Positions 1 to 5,192 of a stretch of DNA of 10,309 bases are shown here, in pieces (the stretch's first letter is position 1; every line of letters begins with the position of its first letter). The notes beneath the pieces are model-generated. The model made no database searches. It was not told the origin of the DNA and saw nothing but the letters and a program-made list of their open reading frames with translations. The stretch is from Geobacteraceae bacterium (lineage in GTDB: Bacteria > Desulfobacterota > Desulfuromonadia > Desulfuromonadales > Desulfuromonadaceae): positions 1-10,309 of the forward strand of contig JAIVHC010000208.1 of assembly GCA_020201305.1 (NCBI GenBank), read 5' to 3'. Position numbers and translations under genes: made by a program.

Positions 1-16
1 TTTGAATAGCAGGCAT

Positions 17-53
17 AAAAAAAGGTCGCCTCCGTGGAAGCGACCTTTTTTTT
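17..53 (-). terminator. Intrinsic terminator of acnB, probably bidirectional
   Basis: A perfect inverted repeat lies just past the acnB stop codon. GGTCGC (24-29) pairs with GCGACC (40-45) around a 10-base loop. The stem is flanked by seven A on the left (17-23) and eight T on the right (46-53). Read on either strand, a GC-rich stem is followed by a U-tract, so it can stop acnB transcription and also transcription entering from the left. It starts about 19 bases beyond the acnB stop. Confidence 0.9.
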
Positions 54-71
54 ATTCATACCAGCGGCGGT

Positions 72-2627
72 CTAGATGTCGCAGCGCTTGTATACTGCGT
101 CAAATTCACCCAGCTCGTCCAACTGCAGGTAGTCGTACACTTCCTCTTTGCACGGAGCTATCTTCTCTTTGTAGATGGCAAGATACTCTGCCGGCGTCGG
201 CAACTCGCCTTTGAGGGCGGTTACAGCACCGAGCTCGGCACTGCCGAGATAAACCTGCGCTCCGTTACCGATGCGATCTTCAAAGTTACGCGTGGAGGTG
301 GAGTACATATTCACGCCATCGGGTACGCGCGCCTGGTTACCCATACACAGGGAGCAGCCCGGGGTTTCAATCCGCGCTCCAACCGAATTGAAGATGTTGA
401 AGTAGGCTTCATCTTTGAGCTTCGCCTGATCCATACGTGTCGGAGGGCAGATCCAGATACGGTCTTCAGGATTGAACTTGTGCCCTTCCCAGATCTTGGC
501 CGCCGCGCGGAAGTGACCGATGTTGGTCATACAGGAACCGAGGAAGATGTCCTGAATCTTGGTGCCCTGAACCTCGGAGAGCAGCTTCACATCGTCCGGA
601 TCGTTGGGGCATGCCAGGATAGGCTCTTTGATTTCGGAAAGATCGATCTCGATAACCTCAGCATATTCTGCATCCTTGTCAGCGCGCAGAAGCTTCGGAT
701 CCTTGAGCCACTCTTTTACATCTTCAATGCGCTTGCGCAGCGTATCCGCATGCTGGTATCCGTCCTTGATCATGCTCTCCATGAGCGCGATATTGGAACG
801 CAGATACTTGCACACGGGATCTTCAGAGAGTTGGATACAGCCCGCAGCCGCACTTCGCTCTGCGGCAGCATCGGTAAGCTCAAACGCCTGCTCTACGGAA
901 AGATCCGGCAGACCTTCCATCTCGAGGATGCGTCCGTTAAACACGTTAACCTTGTTTTTCTTGGGTACGGTGAGCATCCCCTTCTGGATAGCGGTGTAAG
1001 GGATGGCGTTAACCACGTCACGCAGGGTGATACCCTCGTTGAGTTCACCCTTAAAGCGCACCAGAACAGATTCCGGCATATCCAGGGGCATAAAGCCCAG
1101 CGCGCCCGCAAAAGCGATGAGGCCGGAGCCGGCGGGGAAGCTGATGCCGATGGGGAAACGGGTATGGGAGTCACCCCCGGTACCAACGGTGTCAGGCACG
1201 AGGAGACGGTTCAACCAGCTGTGGATAACCCCGTCACCGGGACGCAGCGCCACACCTTCACGCTCGGCGATAAACTGCGGCAGGGTCTTGTGCATTTTAA
1301 CGTCAGAAGCCTTCGGATATGCTGCAGTATGGCAGAAGGACTGCATGAACATCGGCGCCTGGAATTTGAGGCACGCGAGCTCTTTGATCTCATCCGCGGT
1401 CATGGGGCCGGTGGTATCCTGGGAACCTACGGTGGTCATCCTGGGCTCACAGGCCGAATCCGGCATCACGCCATCTACGCCACATGCGCGACCGACCATC
1501 TTCTGTGCCAGGGTAAAGCCCTGACCCGCCTTCGGCTTCGGATTGTGGGGTTCAATGAACATATCCGGCGCGGGCTTGCCCAGCGCTTTGCATGCACGCT
1601 CGGTGAGTTTCCGTCCGATGATAAGCGGCGTACGTCCACCGGCACGATACTCATCCCGTACGGTGCGCGGAGAGATCTCAAAGGTAGTAAGCTCCTTGCC
1701 GCTCTCATCGGTGACTTTGCCGGCTTCGGTGTCAATGGTGATCACTTCGCCGTGGTTGATGCTGGAAACATCCATGCGCAATGGGAGGGCGCCGGAATCC
1801 TCTGCGGTGTTGAAGAAGATCGGTGCGATAACCCCGCCAATGATAACCCCGGCGCGGCGCTTATTGGGTACGCCGTCAATATCCTCGCCAATGTGCCACA
1901 ACACAGAGTTACATGCAGACTTGCGTGAAGAACCGGTACCTACAACATCGCCTACAAATGCAACCTTGTGTCCCTCTTCACGCCATTTGGCGATCTCTTC
2001 GACACCACCGGGGAAGCGGGTCTTGCCCATGGCCAGAGCGTGGAGGGGGATGTCGGGACGGCTCCAGGCATCGCCTGCAGGGGAGAAGTCGTCAGTGTTG
2101 ATCTCGCCGTCAACCTTGAACACCTTCACTTTGATGGTATCAGGGAACTCAGGCTTAGAGGTAAACCACTCAGCCGCAGCCCAGGATTCAACCACCTTCT
2201 TCGCTGCATCATTGCTTTTGGAAAGCTCAGACACATCGTCAAAAGCATCGTAAATCATCACCATGGATGAGAGGGCCTTGACGGCTTCGTCTTTAAGCTC
2301 GTCATCCTTGAGCGCCTCTATGAGATGCTGGATATTGTAACCACCCATCATGGTGCCGAGGATCCTGACTGCTTCAACACGGCTGATAAGGGGAGAACTT
2401 ACCTCATTGTTAATAATCTTGCCCAGAAAATCAGCCTTGATTTCAGCCGCAGGATCAACACCCGGGGAAATACGCTGGGTGAAGAGATGCATAAGGAACT
2501 CTTCTTTACCCGCAGGGGGATCCTGCAGCAGGCTGCACAGCGATTTAGCCTGTTCCGGATTGAGGGGTAGCGCAGGGATACCCTGGGCTTTCCGCTCCTC
2601 TTCATGTTGCAGATATGCTTCGATCAT
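72..2627 (-). CDS. acnB: Aconitate hydratase B (bifunctional aconitase 2 / 2-methylisocitrate dehydratase)
   Basis: Cytoplasmic [4Fe-4S] enzyme that interconverts citrate and isocitrate in the TCA cycle; AcnB-type enzymes also dehydrate/hydrate 2-methylisocitrate in propionate catabolism. The 851-residue product matches AcnB domain order. An N-terminal HEAT-like helical domain contains GTMMGGYNIQHLIEAL. The swivel domain follows, with FKVDGEINTDDFSPAGDAWS and VGTGSSRKS. The catalytic domains contain GSQDTTGPMT, SFCHTAAYPK and GTGGDSHTRFPIGISFPAGS. Cluster ligands are Cys699 (GSCMTNIG), Cys758 and Cys761 (PGCSLCMGN); their spacing (59 and 3) equals that of E. coli Cys710/769/772 as I recall it. 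The frame is open upstream to 2693, but the start at 2627 (MIEAYLQHEEER) is preferred: it aligns with known AcnB N-termini and has GGAGG nine bases upstream. It has its own candidate promoter and a strong terminator, so it is probably monocistronic. The methylisocitrate activity is family knowledge; no prp genes are visible here. Confidence 0.97.
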   Translation of the reverse strand: MIEAYLQHEEERKAQGIPALPLNPEQAKSLCSLLQDPPAGKEEFLMHLFTQRISPGVDPAAEIKADFLGKIINNEVSSPLISRVEAVRILGTMMGGYNIQHLIEALKDDELKDEAVKALSSMVMIYDAFDDVSELSKSNDAAKKVVESWAAAEWFTSKPEFPDTIKVKVFKVDGEINTDDFSPAGDAWSRPDIPLHALAMGKTRFPGGVEEIAKWREEGHKVAFVGDVVGTGSSRKSACNSVLWHIGEDIDGVPNKRRAGVIIGGVIAPIFFNTAEDSGALPLRMDVSSINHGEVITIDTEAGKVTDESGKELTTFEISPRTVRDEYRAGGRTPLIIGRKLTERACKALGKPAPDMFIEPHNPKPKAGQGFTLAQKMVGRACGVDGVMPDSACEPRMTTVGSQDTTGPMTADEIKELACLKFQAPMFMQSFCHTAAYPKASDVKMHKTLPQFIAEREGVALRPGDGVIHSWLNRLLVPDTVGTGGDSHTRFPIGISFPAGSGLIAFAGALGFMPLDMPESVLVRFKGELNEGITLRDVVNAIPYTAIQKGMLTVPKKNKVNVFNGRILEMEGLPDLSVEQAFELTDAAAERSAAAGCIQLSEDPVCKYLRSNIALMESMIKDGYQHADTLRKRIEDVKEWLKDPKLLRADKDAEYAEVIEIDLSEIKEPILACPNDPDDVKLLSEVQGTKIQDIFLGSCMTNIGHFRAAAKIWEGHKFNPEDRIWICPPTRMDQAKLKDEAYFNIFNSVGARIETPGCSLCMGNQARVPDGVNMYSTSTRNFEDRIGNGAQVYLGSAELGAVTALKGELPTPAEYLAIYKEKIAPCKEEVYDYLQLDELGEFDAVYKRCDI

Positions 2628-2634
2628 AAATTTG

Positions 2635-2643
2635 TTCCTCCTT
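2635..2643 (-). promoter_or_regulatory. Shine-Dalgarno site of acnB that fixes its start
   Basis: On the minus strand GAAGGAGGA ends just upstream of the ATG at 2627, with about nine bases between GGAGG and the start codon. It supports MIEAYL as the true N-terminus and argues against the longer in-frame ATG at 2693, which would place this site inside the coding region. Confidence 0.85.
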
Positions 2644-2757
2644 CGTGGGTTACGGTCTGAACAAAACGACACCAGCGTCAAGTTCGAATGCATGCATCCA
2701 AAATGGGGCTGAGTCTAACATTAAAACCATATAAAATTTAACACCTAATCCGTACAC

Positions 2758-2785
2758 TGTATACAATTTCGGCATTCACTGTCAA
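2758..2785 (-). promoter_or_regulatory. Candidate sigma-70 promoter of acnB with overlapping palindrome
   Basis: On the minus strand a perfect -35 TTGACA (2785-2780) is followed after 16 bases by TATACA (2763-2758), a 4/6 match to TATAAT. It would start transcription about 120-125 bases ahead of the acnB ATG. The -10 lies in a dyad, GTATACAGTGTAC (2765-2753), 11 of 13 positions symmetric, with a TGTATACA core. The site could be an operator for a repressor, for example a GntR-family protein, but that is inference. Confidence 0.5.
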
Positions 2786-2881
2786 CATAGAACTGTGTTT
2801 CCTGTGTATCTCGTGCTCGGGATCTATGCACAGAAAAGACCTTTAAAAACAGAATTTTATGCTAATCCAAAGCGTCTTTTT

Positions 2882-2946
2882 TGATGGCGTCGCAAAAACT
2901 CACCAACTGCTGCGTTGCTGTGATTATCTCACTGCTTCGACGTACG
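2882..2946 (-). repeat. 65-bp dispersed repeat, copy 1
   Basis: This stretch is 62/65 identical to 4946-5010, in the same orientation. The differences are C/A at 2899, A/G at 2925-2926 and A/G at 2931 relative to copy 2. It runs from TGATGGCGTCGCAAAAA to TTCGACGTACG. It overlaps the final codons and stop of the ABC-F gene. A hairpin followed by a T-run on the minus strand lies inside it. Two near-identical copies within 2.1 kb suggest a family of small genomic repeats; only a genome search can show how many there are. Confidence 0.9.
2894..2923 (-). terminator. Terminator-like hairpin after the ABC-F gene, inside repeat copy 1
   Basis: On the minus strand, starting five bases after the ABC-F stop, TCAC-AG-CAAC pairs with GTTG-GTGA around a six-base loop (2923-2900). 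G and five T (2899-2894) follow. The stem is 8 bp with a two-base bulge, modest for an intrinsic terminator but well placed. The same hairpin recurs in repeat copy 2 with a longer T-run. Confidence 0.5.
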
Positions 2947-4644
2947 AGTATTTTTATTTTTGCCTGCTGAAACGCTGCCGGGGAAGCGGTCTTTTGACTT
3001 CTGCTGAGCGTGCTGAGCCTGCTGTGCCTGGGCATCATCTGTCTGCGCCAGGCTTTTCTGCGCGCGCATGTCACTGAAATTTCCGGCGTATTCAATGACC
3101 CGTTTATCCTCAAAACTCAGAATGGAGGTAGCTACCCGATCAAGAAGATAGCGATCGTGGGTTACCAGCAGGACACATCCGGCGTAATCAATCAGGGCCT
3201 GTTCAAGAATCTGGAGGGTGGGGATATCCAGATCATTGGTGGGCTCATCCAGGATGAGCAGATTTGCTCCCTGAAGCATGAGCAGGGCCAACAGAAGACG
3301 CGCACGCTCCCCGCCGGAAAGCACTGACACCAACTTGCGCTGTTCAAACGGGGTGAAAAGAAATTCTTCCAGATATCCGGTTTTATGCCGTTTTTTTCCG
3401 TTGACCTCTACCCACTCCCCCGGCCCCAGTACCTCTGTAACCTTGAGATCCGGATCAAGACCGCTGCGTTGCTGGTCGATGTAACCGATATGGGTTTTGC
3501 GCCCCAGGACCACTTCTCCGCCGGCGGGCTGACACTGCCCCATTATGGTTTTGAGGAGGGTTGATTTGCCGCAGCCGTTGGGCCCCAGGATCCCGACCCG
3601 CTCACCCTCGCGCATGATGAACGACACATCCTGCGCCAGAAGCAGATCATCCATCGCAAGGTCTAAATGCTTAAGTTCCAGAATAGTGCCCCCTACTCGG
3701 GAATCGGGGGCAAATTCGAGGCTCACATCGCGCTGCTGGGTGCTATCCACCCTGTCCTGGAGTTGCTTTACCCGCCCCTTACGCGCTTTCTGTTTGGTGG
3801 TTCTGGCTTTTGCCCCGCGTTTGAGCCATGCCTCTTCACGCCGGAGTACATTCAAAATCCGGCTCTGCTGCGCATATTTCTGCTCCATCTGCACCTGCTT
3901 TTGTGCCAGATAGCTGGTGTAGTTGCCTTCATAGGTCTGAACCATACCCTCTTCAACTTCAAACATCCGCCCTACTACGCGATCGAGGAAATAACGGTCA
4001 TGGGTAACCAGAATCAGCGCACCGGGAAATTCCAGCAGTTCCTCTTCCAGCCATTGTACCGTCTGCGCATCGAGATGGTTGGTTGGTTCATCCAGCAGGA
4101 GCAGGTCGGGGCGCGCCAGCAACACCCGCGCAAGGGCGACGCGTTTTTGCTGCCCTCCGGAGAGTTCCTGCGCGCACACCTCCAGAGCGCCAATCCCAAG
4201 GCGCTGGCACAAACTGTTGATGCGGTGTTCCACATCCCAGCCCCCGTGTAGATCAAACCAGCTCTGGAGTTCCTGCTGTTCCTGGAGCAGCGCTTCTGTC
4301 TGCGTCGTATCAGCATGTTCAAGCTCTGCATTTATGCGCGCAAAACGCTCCTGGCGTGTATACACATGTTCAAGGGGCTGACGCAACAACTCAAGAACAC
4401 TCAGAGTACAGTCAAAATCCGCTTCCTGGGCAAGATATTCCACCCTGGTATCCCTGGCGTAGTTAACATACCCGCCATCGGCATCCTCCAGACCCGCGAT
4501 AATTTTGAGCAAGGTGGATTTGCCGCAGCCATTGCGCCCAATGAGACCCACTTTCTGTTTCACCCCCACAGTGAAGCTGACATCGCGGAGTAACTCGAGT
4601 GCGGCGTAGTGTTTCCGGATGGAAAAAATATCAATAACGTTCAC
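2929..4644 (-). CDS. uup: ABC-F family ATPase, Uup-like, lacking the usual C-terminal coiled coil
   Basis: Soluble twin-ATPase protein of the ABC-F type, whose members bind the ribosome and have no membrane domain. The 571 residues contain ATPase 1 with Walker A GRNGCGKST (36-44), signature LSGGQ (161-165), Walker B LLLLDEP (181-187) and the switch His (TH, 214-215). A charged linker covers about 240-310 and includes REEAWLKRGAKARTTKQKAR, typical of Uup. ATPase 2 has GPNGCGKST (354-362), LSGGE (442-446) and LLILDEP (462-468). Both catalytic Glu are present. Translation starts at GTG (4644), with AGGAG eight bases upstream. Residues 530-571 are a low-complexity Gln/Ala/Lys tail; the C-terminal coiled-coil domain of E. 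coli Uup (about 635 aa) is missing, and the tail ends inside the 65-bp repeat. Uup is linked to DNA-repeat stability and ribosome function; the specific role here is not shown. The Uup label is from linker and length, less sure than the ABC-F call. Confidence 0.94.
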   Translation of the reverse strand: MNVIDIFSIRKHYAALELLRDVSFTVGVKQKVGLIGRNGCGKSTLLKIIAGLEDADGGYVNYARDTRVEYLAQEADFDCTLSVLELLRQPLEHVYTRQERFARINAELEHADTTQTEALLQEQQELQSWFDLHGGWDVEHRINSLCQRLGIGALEVCAQELSGGQQKRVALARVLLARPDLLLLDEPTNHLDAQTVQWLEEELLEFPGALILVTHDRYFLDRVVGRMFEVEEGMVQTYEGNYTSYLAQKQVQMEQKYAQQSRILNVLRREEAWLKRGAKARTTKQKARKGRVKQLQDRVDSTQQRDVSLEFAPDSRVGGTILELKHLDLAMDDLLLAQDVSFIMREGERVGILGPNGCGKSTLLKTIMGQCQPAGGEVVLGRKTHIGYIDQQRSGLDPDLKVTEVLGPGEWVEVNGKKRHKTGYLEEFLFTPFEQRKLVSVLSGGERARLLLALLMLQGANLLILDEPTNDLDIPTLQILEQALIDYAGCVLLVTHDRYLLDRVATSILSFEDKRVIEYAGNFSDMRAQKSLAQTDDAQAQQAQHAQQKSKDRFPGSVSAGKNKNTRTSKQ

Positions 4645-4652
4645 AAATGTAT

Positions 4653-4667
4653 CTCCTGACTCTCAGG
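4653..4667 (-). promoter_or_regulatory. ABC-F ribosome-binding site with overlapping small hairpin
   Basis: On the minus strand AGGAG (4657-4653) lies eight bases before the GTG start. CCTGA-GAG-TCAGG (4667-4655) forms a 5-bp hairpin whose 3' arm includes the first three bases of the Shine-Dalgarno site. If it folds, it could reduce initiation. The site supports the GTG start. Confidence 0.6.
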
Positions 4668-4690
4668 CGATTGCTAACCCCCCAAAGGGG

Positions 4691-4769
4691 CTTTAACGCA
4701 ATCTTCAAAATCAAAAACACTTCTTGCCGTCATTCCCGCCTGCGCGGGAGTGACGTTAAAGGAAGATTG
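4691..4769. repeat. Interleaved inverted repeats around a strong hairpin
   Basis: Two abutting 8-base arms, CTTTAACG (4691-4698) and CAATCTTC (4699-4706), are answered by exact reverse complements CGTTAAAG (4754-4761) and GAAGATTG (4762-4769). The answering arms also abut but are not in nested order, giving A-B...A'-B'. Between them CGTCATTCCCGC (4728-4739) pairs with GCGGGAGTGACG (4744-4755), 11 of 12 pairs, around CTGC. Only one outer stem can form at a time unless a pseudoknot forms. On the minus strand this would be the leader of the ABC-F gene. Confidence 0.75.
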
Positions 4770-4803
4770 TCGCCATATCTCCGGAACCGTCAAACTTTTT
4801 GGG

Positions 4804-4824
4804 TCCCCCAGCAAAACTGGGGGA
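4804..4824. repeat. Perfect 8-bp hairpin without T-run
   Basis: TCCCCCAG (4804-4811) and CTGGGGGA (4817-4824) pair perfectly around CAAAA. Neither strand has a clear T-run directly after the stem, so it does not look like a standard intrinsic terminator. It may be part of a small dispersed repeat or a structured leader element. Confidence 0.6.
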
Positions 4825-4844
4825 TTACTCTTTGTATTTAATAT

Positions 4845-4888
4845 CTAAGGTAATCGGCCTATTGACCTTTACATAAAGATTAACTTAG
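4845..4888. repeat. Imperfect inverted repeat, 10 of 11 pairs
   Basis: CTAAGGTAATC (4845-4855) is answered by GATTAACTTAG (4878-4888), with one mismatch and a 22-base interval. It may be a protein-binding dyad or a transcript hairpin in the divergent spacer. The function is unknown. Confidence 0.55.
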
Positions 4889-4945
4889 TATCAGCCCGCC
4901 CTGTTTATACCCTGCGTATTCGCACCTGTATCAGCCTGTATGGTA

Positions 4946-5010
4946 TGATGGCGTCGCAAAAAATCACCAACTGCTGCGTTGCTGTGATTGTCTCGCTGCT
5001 TCGACGTACG
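4946..5010 (-). repeat. 65-bp dispersed repeat, copy 2
   Basis: This is the second copy of the element at 2882-2946, 62/65 identical and in the same orientation. On the minus strand it contains TCAC-AG-CAAC pairing with GTTG-GTGA (4987-4964), followed here by six T (4963-4958), a better terminator tail than in copy 1. Unlike copy 1, no intact gene ends in it. It lies between the kinase promoter region and the ABC-F leader, so it could block minus-strand transcription entering the spacer. Confidence 0.9.
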
Positions 5011-5014
5011 TATA

Positions 5015-5034
5015 AGACGTTGCATGCAACGTCT
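5015..5034. repeat. Perfect 20-bp palindrome
   Basis: AGACGTTGCATGCAACGTCT is identical to its own reverse complement, with no spacer. It lies four bases after the 65-bp repeat. Its length and perfect symmetry point to a REP-like palindrome or a cruciform-forming element rather than a simple operator. I recall very similar GTTGCATGCAAC palindromes as dispersed repeats in several bacterial phyla, but could not check this. Confidence 0.85.
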
Positions 5035-5050
5035 CTACAGGGACAATCAC

Positions 5051-5073
5051 GCGCCTTACCTTTGGCGCTTTTT
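5051..5073 (+). terminator. Possible plus-strand intrinsic terminator upstream of the kinase
   Basis: GCGCC (5051-5055) pairs with GGCGC (5064-5068) around an eight-base loop, followed directly by five T (5069-5073). The stem is short but all G/C. It would stop plus-strand read-through just before the candidate kinase promoter. Confidence 0.4.
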
Positions 5074-5112
5074 GCTTAGCCATCCAATCTTGTGCTTTCT
5101 GCGAAAGCATTA

Positions 5113-5121
5113 TGGTATAAA
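5113..5121 (+). promoter_or_regulatory. Candidate extended -10 promoter of the kinase operon
   Basis: TGGTATAAA matches an extended -10 (TGn followed by TATAAA, 5/6 to consensus). No good -35 stands at the normal distance; TTGTGC at 5090-5095 is 20 bases away. Transcription would start near 5128, about 65 bases before the preferred ATG at 5193. A second extended -10-like site, TGGTATGAT, occurs at 4941-4949, but the terminator-like hairpin at 5051-5073 lies between it and the gene. Confidence 0.35.
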
Positions 5122-5192
5122 CACATTCTCGATTGGCGCGCTGTTTTGTGATATGGACGCGTACACCACGCAGAACCAACAACGGATTATGC

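Larger units (their letters stand above)
2628..2928. other. Spacer between acnB and the ABC-F gene
   Basis: About 300 bases without a credible gene. From acnB outward it holds the acnB ribosome site, an untranslated leader of about 120 bases, the candidate acnB promoter, an AT-rich stretch around 2820-2870 in which I see no clear signal, and the first copy of the 65-bp dispersed repeat with a terminator-like hairpin for the ABC-F gene. The short plus-strand frame crossing it (2859-3077) has no start signal or recognisable protein features. Confidence 0.7.
4645..5192. other. Repeat-rich divergent spacer between ABC-F and kinase genes
   Basis: About 550 bases separate the divergent ABC-F and kinase starts, with no convincing gene. 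In order it holds the ABC-F ribosome site, a CCCC-AAA-GGGG hairpin (4680-4690), an interleaved inverted-repeat block (4691-4769), the hairpins at 4804-4824 and 4845-4888, the second 65-bp repeat (4946-5010), a perfect 20-bp palindrome (5015-5034), a plus-strand terminator-like hairpin (5051-5073) and a candidate kinase promoter (5113-5121). A minus-strand frame from ATG 5110 to a stop at 4964 (48 aa, MLSQKAQDWMAKQ...) has no ribosome site and is largely made of the repeats, so I do not call it a gene. Confidence 0.7.

Noticed and set aside
480..1928. Long plus-strand open frame (482 codons) antisense to acnB
   Set aside because: It is fully opposite a highly conserved gene, has no recognisable domain or ribosome site, and its composition is what a mirrored GC-rich coding frame gives.
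2628..2693. N-terminal extension of acnB to the upstream ATG at 2693
   Set aside because: The extension contains the GGAGG ribosome site of the downstream ATG and has no AcnB-like residues.
4804..4824. Hairpin as intrinsic terminator
   Set aside because: Neither strand has a T-run directly after the stem, and no gene ends next to it.
2882..5034. CRISPR array suggested by repeated short elements
   Set aside because: There are only two 65-bp copies 2 kb apart with a gene between them, and no regular spacers or cas genes.
5133..5192. Longer kinase N-terminus from TTG 5133
   Set aside because: The extra 20 residues do not look like a kinase N-terminus, the start codon is rare, no ribosome site is seen, and it would lie only a few bases after the candidate transcription start.
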